NCBI RefSeq assembly: GCF_014207985.1 | Contig: NZ_JACHMI010000001.1 | Coordinates: 541,001-605,000, forward strand | Direction: 5' to 3' | Origin: Nonomuraea rubra | GTDB lineage: Bacteria > Actinomycetota > Actinomycetes > Streptosporangiales > Streptosporangiaceae | Length of the DNA stretch: 64,000 bases | In this document: piece by piece, positions 7,235 through 15,054 of the stretch | Layout of the letters: every line of letters begins with the position of its first letter | Position numbering within the stretch: position 1 is the stretch's first letter | Position numbers and translations under genes: made by a program | The notes under the pieces: generated by a model | Told to the model about the DNA's origin: nothing | What the model saw: only the letters and a program-made list of their open reading frames with translations | Database searches by the model: none

Positions 7235-9064
7235 ATGTCGATCACCAGTGGCTCGGAGTTCTCCGTCGCTGGGCCGCGCTACAACCGCCGCGGCCCGGTG
7301 CGCTGGCTCTGGTCGCACCTGCGCCGCCACCCGCTGCACCTGTTCGGCTTCCTCGGCGGGTCGCTGGTCATGGTGGTGCTCAACGCCCTGGTGCCGCTGC
7401 TCACCGGCGACGCGTTCGACGCGGTGCTGGGGGTGCGGGGCGAGCCGATGGACGCGCTCGGGCTGATCGCGTGGGCGCTGCTGGCGATCGTGGTGGCGCG
7501 CGGGCTGTTCGACCTGTGGGCGCGCCTGTCGAGCGAGGTGCTGGCCAAGCGGCTGGAGCGCGACGCCCGCGACGAGCTGTACGTGAGCCTGCTCGGCAAG
7601 AGCCAGACCTTCCACAACCGGCAGCGGGTCGGCGACCTGATGGCCCGGGCGGCCAACGACATCCGGCAGCTCTCGATCATGATCACGCCGGGGGTCGACC
7701 TCATCGTGGACTCGGGGCTGACCGGGCTGGTGCCGCTGTTCTTCATCGCCGCCATCGATCCGCGGCTGCTGCTGGTGCCGGGCGCGTTCGCGGTGGTGTT
7801 CGTGGTGGCGCTCTGGCACTACATGCGGCAGCTCAACCCGGTCGCGACCCGCATGCGGGAGGAGTTCGGCGAGCTCAACGCGGGGCTCAACCAGGCCGTG
7901 CGGGGCATCGAGGTGATCAAGGTGACCGCGCAGGAGGCGCAGGAACGGCTGCGCTTCCGGGCCAACGCGCGGCGGTATCGCGACTCGTTCGTACGCAACG
8001 GGCTGGTGCAGGCGCGCTACCTGCCGACGCTGCTGTTCGCGTTCGCCATGGCGGCGGGGCTGGGGCACGCCCTCTACCTGCAGGGCCTCGGGGCGATCAC
8101 GGTCGGCGAGCTGGTCGCGTTCATGGGGCTCATGGGCATGCTCGGGTTCCCGACCCAGATGTCGATCTTCACGTTCTCGCTGATCCAGATCGGCATCGTC
8201 TCCTCGCGCCGGATCCTCGGCATCATCACCTCCGACAGCGAGATCGAGCAGCGGCCCGACGGGCACGCCGCGCCGATCAGGGGGGAGATCCTCTTCGAGG
8301 ACGTCACGTTCGGCTACGAGGCCGACGGCGAGCCGGCGCTGCGCGGGGTGACGTTCACCGTGAAACCGGGCGAGACCGTGGCCATCGTCGGCGAGACGGG
8401 GTCGGGCAAGAGCACGCTGACCAAGCTGGTGCCGCGCATCTACGACGTCACCTCGGGGCGGATCCTCGTGGACGGCGTGGACGTACGCGAGTGGGACCTA
8501 GACTCGCTGCGCTCGCAGATCTCCACGATCGAGCAGGACATCGTGCTCTTCTCCCGCTCCGTGGCCGAGAACATCGCCTTCAGCAAGGGCCAGCAGGCCG
8601 GCCGCGAGGCGGTGGTGGAGGCGGCGCGCGACGCGCAGGCCGCGGAGTTCATCGACGAGCTGGACGACGGCTACGACACGGTGATCGGCGAGCGGGGCGT
8701 CACGCTGTCCGGCGGCCAGCGGCAGCGGCTGGCCATCGCGCGGGCGCTGATCACCGACCCGGCGATCCTCGTGCTGGACGACTCCACCAGCGCCATCGAC
8801 TCCGCGACCGAGGACAAGATCCAGCAGGCCATCGGGCGCATCCTCGAAGGGCGCACCACGCTGCTGATCACCCACCGGCTCTCGCAGATCCGCTGGGCCG
8901 ACAAGGTGCTGCTGCTGCGGCGCGGCCAGGTGGCCGACTTCGGCACCCACGACGAGCTGATCGGGCGCAGCCGCCTCTACCGGCGGGTCTTCGCCCACTA
9001 CGACGAGGCCGACCTCCGTGACGAGGGGCCGGTGCTGGCCGGCGAGCAGGGAGGGGTCCGCTGA
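7235..9064 (+). CDS. Heterodimeric ABC exporter, subunit with degenerate ATPase site
   Basis: A 609-residue fused exporter half: a six-helix ABC transmembrane domain (about residues 25-320) then a nucleotide-binding domain. Walker A is GETGSGKST (~387-395), signature LSGGQ (~491-495), and Walker B runs into LVLDDST (~512-518), where the usual catalytic Glu is Asp. That Asp marks the degenerate site of heterodimeric exporters of the TM287/288 type. The ATG at 7235 is chosen because GAGGGG lies 7 nt upstream; an in-frame TTG at 7229 is too close to it. The TGA overlaps the ATG of the partner gene. Lipids, drugs or peptides are possible substrates. Confidence 0.92.
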   Translation: MSITSGSEFSVAGPRYNRRGPVRWLWSHLRRHPLHLFGFLGGSLVMVVLNALVPLLTGDAFDAVLGVRGEPMDALGLIAWALLAIVVARGLFDLWARLSSEVLAKRLERDARDELYVSLLGKSQTFHNRQRVGDLMARAANDIRQLSIMITPGVDLIVDSGLTGLVPLFFIAAIDPRLLLVPGAFAVVFVVALWHYMRQLNPVATRMREEFGELNAGLNQAVRGIEVIKVTAQEAQERLRFRANARRYRDSFVRNGLVQARYLPTLLFAFAMAAGLGHALYLQGLGAITVGELVAFMGLMGMLGFPTQMSIFTFSLIQIGIVSSRRILGIITSDSEIEQRPDGHAAPIRGEILFEDVTFGYEADGEPALRGVTFTVKPGETVAIVGETGSGKSTLTKLVPRIYDVTSGRILVDGVDVREWDLDSLRSQISTIEQDIVLFSRSVAENIAFSKGQQAGREAVVEAARDAQAAEFIDELDDGYDTVIGERGVTLSGGQRQRLAIARALITDPAILVLDDSTSAIDSATEDKIQQAIGRILEGRTTLLITHRLSQIRWADKVLLLRRGQVADFGTHDELIGRSRLYRRVFAHYDEADLRDEGPVLAGEQGGVR

Positions 9065-10887
9065 TGGGCTTCATCATGGACGGCCTCGACGCCGAGGACT
9101 ACGACCGCACCTACAACGACCGCGATCTGCTGCGCCGGATCGTCTCCTACTTCCGGCCCAAGCTGGGCGCCATGGTCCTGGTGGGCTCCATGATCGTGCT
9201 CGGCTCCGCGAGCCAGGCGGCCATCCCGGCGCTGGGCAGCGTGGCCGTCAACGCCGTGGCCGGCGGCACGATCGGCGACGTGGGCTGGATGCTGATCGCG
9301 GGGGTCCTGGCGATGGGCGTGCTGTCGTGGGGCTTCAACTTCGTCCGGCAGAAGTTCAGCGCGCAGGTCACCGGCGACGTCGTGCTGCGCCTGCGCGAGG
9401 ACGCGTTCGACGCGGTGCTGAAGCGCGACCTGTCCTTCTACGACGAGACGCCGTCCGGCAAGATCGTCAGCCGGGTGACGTCCGACACCGACGACTTCGC
9501 CACCGTCTCCACGCTCACGATGGACCTGATCAGCCAGGTGCTGATGGTCGGCTTCGTCACGGGGCTGCTGTTCTGGCGCAGCGTCGAGCTCGCCCTGCTG
9601 ACGCTGCTGGTGGTGCCGGTCGTGGTGGGGCTCGCGCTGCTGTTCCGGCGGCTGGCCAGGGTCAGCACGCGGCGCGCGCAGCGGTCGCTGAGCCGGGTGA
9701 ACGCCAACCTCCAGGAGACCATGGGCGGCATCGCCGTGGCCAAGAACTTCCGGCAGGAGCAGCAGGTCTACGACGAGTTCCGGCCGATCAACCGGCAGAG
9801 TTACCAGGTGACGCTGCGGCAGGGGTTCGTCTTCTCCGCGATCTTCCCGGTGCTCTTCCTCGTGGCCGGGCTCGCCACGGTCGCGCTCGTCCAGCTCGGC
9901 GGCGCGTCGGTCGTCTCGGACCGGCTGGACGCGGGCGACTGGTACCTGTTCCTGCAAGGGGTGTCGCTCTTCTGGTTCCCGCTGACGTCCATCGCCGCGT
10001 TCTGGTCGCAGTTCCAGCAGGGGCTCTCGGCGTCCGAGCGGGTGTTCGCGCTGATCGACGCGCCGCCGCGGGTGGTGCAGACGGACGAGCAGCCCGCGGG
10101 GCGGCTGGCCGGGCGCATCGAGTTCGAGGGCGTGACCTTCGGGTACGACCCGGCACACCCCGTGCTCCGCGACTTCGACCTGACCATCGAGGCGGGGGAG
10201 ACCGTGGCGCTGGTGGGGCACACCGGCGCGGGCAAGTCCACGCTGAGCAAGCTGATCACCCGCTTCTACGAGTTCCAGGACGGCCGCCTGCTGATCGACG
10301 GCCGCGACATCCGCAGCCTGGAGCTGGGCAGCTACCGCAGGCAGATCGGGGCGGTGCCGCAGGCGCCGTTCCTGTTCAGCGGCACGGTGGCCGACAACAT
10401 CCGCTACCCGCGGCCCGAGGCGACCGACGAGGAGGTGCTGGCCGCCGCGTCGGCGGTGGGCGGCGGCGACTGGATCGAGGCGCTGCCGAACGGGCTGGAG
10501 ACCGACGTCGGCGAGCACGGCCGGGCCCTGTCGATGGGGCAGCGGCAGCTCGTCGCGCTGGCGCGGCTGCTCGTCCAGGACCCGGCGATCGTGGTGCTCG
10601 ACGAGGCCACGGCCAGCGTCGATCCGCTGACCGAGGCGCAGATCCAGGAAGGGCTGGACGTGGTGCTGGCCGGGCGGACGTCCATCGTCATCGCGCACCG
10701 GCTGTCCACGATCGAGCACGTCGACCGCATCATCGTGCTGGATCACGGGCAGATCGTGGAGGAGGGCGACCACGCCACGCTGCTGGCCAGGGGCGGGCGC
10801 TACTGCCAGGTCTACAACACCTACTTCCGGCACCAGTCGCCCAACTACCGGGCGGGGTCCGGCTTCGTGCCGGTCGGCTCCGGCTGA
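9064..10887 (+). CDS. Heterodimeric ABC exporter, catalytic partner subunit
   Basis: A 607-residue exporter half with an N-terminal six-helix domain (~30-320) and a nucleotide-binding domain: Walker A GHTGAGKST (~385-393), signature LSMGQ (~489-493, Met replacing the first Gly of LSGGQ), and Walker B into VVLDEAT with the catalytic Glu intact. Together with the Asp-containing upstream subunit this gives one consensus and one degenerate ATP site. The genes overlap by 1 nt (TGATG), so they are cotranslated. The 3' end overlaps the convergent TetR gene by 43 nt. Confidence 0.92.
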   Translation: MGFIMDGLDAEDYDRTYNDRDLLRRIVSYFRPKLGAMVLVGSMIVLGSASQAAIPALGSVAVNAVAGGTIGDVGWMLIAGVLAMGVLSWGFNFVRQKFSAQVTGDVVLRLREDAFDAVLKRDLSFYDETPSGKIVSRVTSDTDDFATVSTLTMDLISQVLMVGFVTGLLFWRSVELALLTLLVVPVVVGLALLFRRLARVSTRRAQRSLSRVNANLQETMGGIAVAKNFRQEQQVYDEFRPINRQSYQVTLRQGFVFSAIFPVLFLVAGLATVALVQLGGASVVSDRLDAGDWYLFLQGVSLFWFPLTSIAAFWSQFQQGLSASERVFALIDAPPRVVQTDEQPAGRLAGRIEFEGVTFGYDPAHPVLRDFDLTIEAGETVALVGHTGAGKSTLSKLITRFYEFQDGRLLIDGRDIRSLELGSYRRQIGAVPQAPFLFSGTVADNIRYPRPEATDEEVLAAASAVGGGDWIEALPNGLETDVGEHGRALSMGQRQLVALARLLVQDPAIVVLDEATASVDPLTEAQIQEGLDVVLAGRTSIVIAHRLSTIEHVDRIIVLDHGQIVEEGDHATLLARGGRYCQVYNTYFRHQSPNYRAGSGFVPVGSG

Positions 10888-11645
10888 GCGGGTGGGGATG
10901 ACCTCTTCCGCAGGAGCGACGGGATGAGCGCGGCGATGGCGTCGAGGACGCGGTCGAGGCCGTGCCGGAACCGTTCCTCCGGGGTGAGGTGGGCGGTGCG
11001 GGAGTCGAGAATCGACCGGTTGAACAGCGGGAAGTCGCCGGATTCGACGACCTGGCGCACGTACGGGCCCATGTAGTCGCGCTTCCAGCGTTCGGGGTCC
11101 AGGCCGGTGCGGCGGGCCTCGTCCAGCCAGCCGAGCTCGCGGCGGACCGCGCTGTGCGTGTAGTCGTCGAGCATGCCGACCAGGCCGGTGATGTCGTCGA
11201 TGCCGAGCCCGGTCGCGTCGAGGGCGCCGAGCGCGAACTCGTGCACGCGCAGCAGTTGCGGGCCGAGCGTGGGCCTGCTGGTGAGCAGCGTGATCAGCCA
11301 GGGGTGGCGCAGGCCGGTGGCGCGGGTCCGCCCGGCCAGCAGCGCCAGGTCGGAGCGCCAGTCACCGGAGGGGCCGCCGGGGAGCTCGATCTCGCTCATA
11401 GCCAGGTCGATCATGAGGTCGAACAGGTCGTCGCGCCGCGGCACGTACCGGTAGAGCGACATGGCGCCGGTGCCCAGCTCGCCCGCGACCCGCCGCATGG
11501 TCGCGGCCTCCACCCCTTCGGCGTCGGCGATCCGGACGGCTGCCCGGGTGATCTGCTCGCGGCTGTAGCCGGGGCGCCGGCCCGGGCCTGAGCGCTCCTG
11601 CCGCTCCGGCACCATCCAGATGCTGGTCGGTTCCTCGTCGGCCAT
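10845..11645 (-). CDS. TetR-family transcriptional regulator
   Basis: A 266-residue regulator. The N-terminal DNA-binding domain includes YSREQITRAAVRIADAEGVEAATMRRVAGELGTGAMSLYRYVPRRDDL, the TetR helix-turn-helix with the usual SLYRYV recognition helix. The C-terminal part is of the longer TetR_C-type all-helical class. The ATG at 11645 is used because AAGGGGG lies just upstream, rather than an in-frame ATG 30 nt earlier. The gene is divergent from an SDR gene, and two inverted copies of a putative operator lie between them. It converges on the ABC exporter. Direct targets are probably itself and the SDR. Confidence 0.88.
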   Translation of the reverse strand: MADEEPTSIWMVPERQERSGPGRRPGYSREQITRAAVRIADAEGVEAATMRRVAGELGTGAMSLYRYVPRRDDLFDLMIDLAMSEIELPGGPSGDWRSDLALLAGRTRATGLRHPWLITLLTSRPTLGPQLLRVHEFALGALDATGLGIDDITGLVGMLDDYTHSAVRRELGWLDEARRTGLDPERWKRDYMGPYVRQVVESGDFPLFNRSILDSRTAHLTPEERFRHGLDRVLDAIAALIPSLLRKRSSPPAQPEPTGTKPDPAR

Positions 11646-11664
11646 GCGCACCCCCTTCCCCTTA

Positions 11665-11720
11665 TTTGCGTACATCGTACCTGAATGGTTATGGTCCTAT
11701 TCACGTACGTGGTACGCGAA
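11665..11720. promoter_or_regulatory. Two inverted copies of a 21-bp operator (TetR/SDR intergenic region)
   Basis: The site at 11665-11685 and the reverse complement of 11700-11720 agree at 17 of 21 positions. The core is GCGTAC-N3-GTAC, flanked by TT at one end and GAA at the other. They face each other across 14 bp in the only space between the divergent TetR and SDR genes. This fits a TetR dimer pair shutting off both promoters. Confidence 0.65.
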
Positions 11721-11735
11721 TAGGAGATGATCAGA

Positions 11736-12482
11736 ATGCGATTGACCGGGAAGACGGCCCTGGTGACCGGCGCGAGCCGGGGGATCGGCCGTGCGATCGC
11801 CACCAGGCTGGCCCGCGAGGGCGCCCGCGTCGCCGTGCACTACGGCGGCAACCACGCGGCCGCCAAGGACGCCGTCGCCACCATCGAGGCCGCCGGCGGG
11901 CGGGCCTTCGCCGTCCAGGCCGAGCTGGGCGAGCCGGGCGACGCCGAAGCCCTGTGGTCGGGCTTCGACGCGCACGCCGACGGGCTGGACATCCTGGTCA
12001 ACAACGCGGGGATCCTCGGCGGCCAGACGGAGATCGACGGCGTCACCCGGGAGGGCTTCGAGCGCCTGTTCGCCGTCAACACCACGGCCCCGTTCTTCAT
12101 CACCCGGCACGCCCTGGCGCGGCTGCGTGACGGCGGGCGGATCGTCACCGTGGGCACCATGCTGACCAGGGGAGCGGCCATGCCCAGGGCGATCGACTAC
12201 GCCATGTCCAAGGCGCCGCTCGACGTCCTCACCGTCGCGCTGGCCAAGCAGCTCGGGCCCCGCGGCATCACGGTCAACCTCGTCGCCCCCGGCGTCATCG
12301 ACACCGACATGCACGAGGGGCGCCTGGTCGGTGAGGCCCTGGCCTGGCTGTCGTCGCAGACACCCCTCGGCCGGCTGGGCACGCCGCAGGACGTGGCCGA
12401 CACCGTCGCCTTCCTGGCCTCCGACGACGGCCGCTACATCACGGGGCACCGGCTCGACGTCTCGGGCGGGACGACCATGTGA
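11736..12482 (+). CDS. Short-chain dehydrogenase/reductase (SDR)
   Basis: A 248-residue classical SDR: NAD(P)-binding TGASRGIG (residues ~11-18), structural NNAG (~88-91) and catalytic Y-x3-K as YAMSK. The position 13 residues before the Tyr, normally the catalytic Ser, is Met here; threonines sit at -14 and -11. The ATG at 11736 is preferred over the upstream in-frame ATG (11727) because AGGAG at 11722-11726 is then 9 nt away. The gene is divergent from the TetR gene with shared operators. The substrate is unknown. Confidence 0.88.
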   Translation: MRLTGKTALVTGASRGIGRAIATRLAREGARVAVHYGGNHAAAKDAVATIEAAGGRAFAVQAELGEPGDAEALWSGFDAHADGLDILVNNAGILGGQTEIDGVTREGFERLFAVNTTAPFFITRHALARLRDGGRIVTVGTMLTRGAAMPRAIDYAMSKAPLDVLTVALAKQLGPRGITVNLVAPGVIDTDMHEGRLVGEALAWLSSQTPLGRLGTPQDVADTVAFLASDDGRYITGHRLDVSGGTTM

Positions 12483-12522
12483 GCCGCTCAGGCCCCGCCC
12501 CCGAACTGTCGGTGATCACCTC

Positions 12523-12528
12523 TACGCT
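12523..12528 (+). promoter_or_regulatory. -10 box TACGCT upstream of an orphan gene
   Basis: TACGCT fits TANNNT and lies 8 nt before the ATG at 12537. No ribosome binding site is visible, suggesting another leaderless transcript. Confidence 0.4.
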
Positions 12529-12536
12529 TCGTGCCC

Positions 12537-13079
12537 ATGAGCGAATCAACCGGCTTACCGGACACAGTGCATGCCCTGCACTTCGACCTTCACGTCAGCT
12601 ATGCGCAGGCGTACCTGATCGACTGCACCGACGACGCCGAAGGTCCCGAGGACCTTCTCGACGATCACCCGACCCACCCGGTCGGCATCATCCGCGTGGA
12701 GGGCGGAGACGCGTTCCTCATCACGGGCCTGCACACCGGGACGGTCGACTTCAACGTCGCGGTGGCCGGCCATGACCCCGGGGCGGACCTCGAGGGCTTC
12801 GAGGACGTCGTGGAGATCAGCATCGAGTCCGAGTCCGGCGAGTTCATGCTGCAGGAGTGGGGTGGCGAGAGCCACGAGCTGCCCGCCCTCCCGGCCGGGC
12901 CGGGGTGGTACCGGCTGCGGTACCACGCGCGGGGCATGGACGACGCCGTCGACGGGGTGGATCTGTCGAACGGGCCCGTCGATCACTACCTGCTGCAGAT
13001 CTGGCCGGCGGAGGAGTCGCTGCCCCAGGTGGTCAAGCACAGCAGCGCGGCCGCGGCGTACTGGCGGCGTCCCACCTGA
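12537..13079 (+). CDS. Hypothetical soluble protein, possibly ComJ-like
   Basis: A 180-residue acidic protein with no signal peptide or membrane helix, apparently mostly beta-strand (GIIRVEGGDAFLITGLHTGTVDF; VVEISIESESGEFML; GWYRLRYHARGMD; YLLQIWPAEE). The layout, an N-terminal SYAQAYL-like strand and a C-terminal 'YLLQIWPA' strand, faintly recalls ComJ-type nuclease inhibitors, but I would not assign it on that. It is convergent with the helical-repeat gene of the MoxR operon (14 bp gap) and probably independent of it. A GTG at 12531 is the alternative start. Confidence 0.6.
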   Translation: MSESTGLPDTVHALHFDLHVSYAQAYLIDCTDDAEGPEDLLDDHPTHPVGIIRVEGGDAFLITGLHTGTVDFNVAVAGHDPGADLEGFEDVVEISIESESGEFMLQEWGGESHELPALPAGPGWYRLRYHARGMDDAVDGVDLSNGPVDHYLLQIWPAEESLPQVVKHSSAAAAYWRRPT

Positions 13080-13093
13080 GGCGTCGCCGGGCG

Positions 13094-13867
13094 TCAGCGG
13101 CCGTCGCGGAGGGTGCGGAGGGTTTCGGCCTGTTCGGCGGTGACGCCTCTGGCACGCTGGACGGCGGCCTCCTCCGGGGTCAGGCCGGCGCCCGCCCAGG
13201 ACGCCGTCTCCTCGAACGGGATGCCGGCCTGCCACCACGCCCTGGCGACCGCCATCGGGGTGAGGCCGCGCTGGATGTAGCGCCTGGCCTCGGCGGGTCT
13301 GAGGCCGAGCTCCTGCCACATGCGGGCCGTCGGGGCGGCCACGTTCTGCCGGGCCCAGGCGGCGGCCTCGTCGTCCACCCAGTCCTCGCCGCAGTAGCTG
13401 TAGATGACGAGGGCGTCCGCGTTCCCGAGCCGGGCGATGAACCGCTGGGCGCGGTCGCGCGGGTCGCCGCCGCCCGCGAACGCCATCAGGCTGGTGAACG
13501 CGTCCCCCGGGGCTGTGGGGTCGTCCGGGCTGCGCGGCTTGCGGCCTCGCCTGAGGTCGTACGCCTGCCCCGGGGTGTGGCCATGCTGCCTGAGGGTGAT
13601 GGCCTCGTCGAGGTCGAACTCGTACTCGTGCCAGAGGAGTGCCTCCGTGGCGGTGAGGCCGGCGGCGCGGCAGGTGGCGACCGTGTCCGGGGTGAGGTGG
13701 GCGGTGGTCCACTGGGTGGCCTCGGCGGGGTCGGTGACTCCGGCCCGCCGCCAGGCGGCGGCCTGCTCGGCGGTCAGCCGCCAGGCCCACCAGCGGTGCG
13801 CCTCGGCGGGCGGGATGCCGGCCGCCTCGTACGGGGCGGGGTCGAACTGCGGCGTGCCGGACGTCAT
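13094..13867 (-). CDS. Helical-repeat protein, last gene of the MoxR/vWA operon
   Basis: A 257-residue cytosolic protein made largely of short degenerate repeats of about 13-18 residues, each with a pattern like A-G-[ILV]-[TP]-x2-E-A-x2-W (for example RRAGVTDPAEATQW, RAAGLTATEALLW, WQAGIPFEETASW, AGAGLTPEEAAVQ). One block covers about residues 10-100 and another about 180-250, around a ~70-residue non-repeat centre. This suggests an alpha-alpha solenoid used as a scaffold or binding surface. Its ATG overlaps the stop of the vWA gene (ATGA), so it is part of the same translation-coupled operon. I do not recognise a named family. Confidence 0.7.
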   Translation of the reverse strand: MTSGTPQFDPAPYEAAGIPPAEAHRWWAWRLTAEQAAAWRRAGVTDPAEATQWTTAHLTPDTVATCRAAGLTATEALLWHEYEFDLDEAITLRQHGHTPGQAYDLRRGRKPRSPDDPTAPGDAFTSLMAFAGGGDPRDRAQRFIARLGNADALVIYSYCGEDWVDDEAAAWARQNVAAPTARMWQELGLRPAEARRYIQRGLTPMAVARAWWQAGIPFEETASWAGAGLTPEEAAVQRARGVTAEQAETLRTLRDGR

Positions 13868-15054
13868 GATGCTCCTCCTACGCGTACGGTCTCCGCCCAC
13901 TCGGGTGCCCGGCCGGCCGGGTCGAGCAGGGCGACGATGACCCGGGTTCTGGGTGGGTGGTGCGGCCAGGGGGTGCGGCCGTCGGTGATCGCGACGATCA
14001 GGTCAGGGGGCGGGCGGGTGGCCAGGGCGGCGGCGAAGCCCGCGCGCAGGTCGGTGCCTCCGCCGCCGTCCAGGTGCAGGTCCGAGATCCGGGTGAGCGT
14101 CTGGGGGCGGTACGCGCGGGCGTCGCAGGTGATCACCGTGAGCAGGCGGCGTCCGATGCCCACCGCCCCCAGCACCCCGGTGACCTCGGCCAGGGCCCGG
14201 GCCAGCATGGTCTCGGTGATCGAGCCCGAGGTGTCGATCAGCACGGTCACCGAGGGCAGGGCTTGGCGCAGGCTCGGCAGGACGACGCCGGGCAGCGCGG
14301 CCGCCCTGCGGGACGGCCTGCGGTAGGTGTAGTCGACGCGGCCCGCCGCCTGGGTGAGGCCGTGGCGTACCTTGGCGGACAGGTGGTGGCGCCAGTTCAC
14401 GGAGGGTTCGAGCAGCTGGTCGGCCCAGCGGCGCCAACCGGCCGGGACGTCGTCCTGGGCGTTCAGGCGTTCGCGGATCCTGCGGGCGGTGTCCAGGGCG
14501 GTCAGGCGGGCGGTGGTGGGGGAGATTGCGGGGGGCAGGTCGTGGTCCCAGGCGCGGGGCAGGCCGTCACACCCGCTGCCGCAGTCTCCTGGGGCGATCG
14601 GTGGGTACGGCTGGTTCTCGCGCAGGGCGTGCCAGTACTGTTCGGCGGTCCAGCCATCCGGGAGGCCGAGCCTGGCCGGGGTGGCCGGCTCTGGTGGGAG
14701 GTCCGGAGGGAGGTCGTCGTTGATCTCGGCGTCGGTGGCCAGGTTCCAGGTGTGCTGCTCCTCGCGTTGTGGCTCCAGCACGCCGCCCGGGTAGCGGCGG
14801 GCGTGTGCCCGCAGGAGGTGGGTCACCTGATGGACGAGCCAGAAGGCGACCTCTTGCACGCTCTGCCGCGCCAGCTCCTCGATCCCGACGTACACGTGCC
14901 AGCCCGGGTCCGTGGGGAAGCGCCGTAGCTCGCCGGAGGTGCCGGTGACCATGACGGGGTCCAGGGAGAGCAGGGCGGTTGCGAGGTACGGGGCCTGGTG
15001 GGCGGCCCGGACCCTGGCCGCCGACCACTTCTCCCGCAGGTCGGGGCTAGTCAC
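13864..15054 (-). CDS. vWA-like protein with DUF2201-type putative metallopeptidase domain
   Basis: A 396-residue protein. The N-terminal half resembles the putative metallopeptidase domain that precedes vWA in this family, with VHQVTHLLRAHARR around residues 73-86: the H-x3-H pair is kept but the usual catalytic Glu after the first His is Gln. The C-terminal half is a vWA domain with the MIDAS motif DTSGS (near residue 273), a later GGGGTDL and AITDGR. It pairs with the MoxR ATPase upstream (8-nt overlap), the usual MoxR-vWA chaperone arrangement, and overlaps the repeat gene downstream by 4 nt. Confidence 0.82.
   Translation of the reverse strand: MTSPDLREKWSAARVRAAHQAPYLATALLSLDPVMVTGTSGELRRFPTDPGWHVYVGIEELARQSVQEVAFWLVHQVTHLLRAHARRYPGGVLEPQREEQHTWNLATDAEINDDLPPDLPPEPATPARLGLPDGWTAEQYWHALRENQPYPPIAPGDCGSGCDGLPRAWDHDLPPAISPTTARLTALDTARRIRERLNAQDDVPAGWRRWADQLLEPSVNWRHHLSAKVRHGLTQAAGRVDYTYRRPSRRAAALPGVVLPSLRQALPSVTVLIDTSGSITETMLARALAEVTGVLGAVGIGRRLLTVITCDARAYRPQTLTRISDLHLDGGGGTDLRAGFAAALATRPPPDLIVAITDGRTPWPHHPPRTRVIVALLDPAGRAPEWAETVRVGGAS

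Noticed and set aside
8998..10833. A 611-codon open frame on the minus strand opposite the second exporter subunit
   Set aside because: Antisense shadow of a high-GC gene: Arg/His/Gln-rich composition, no motifs, and the plus-strand frame is an unambiguous ABC exporter.
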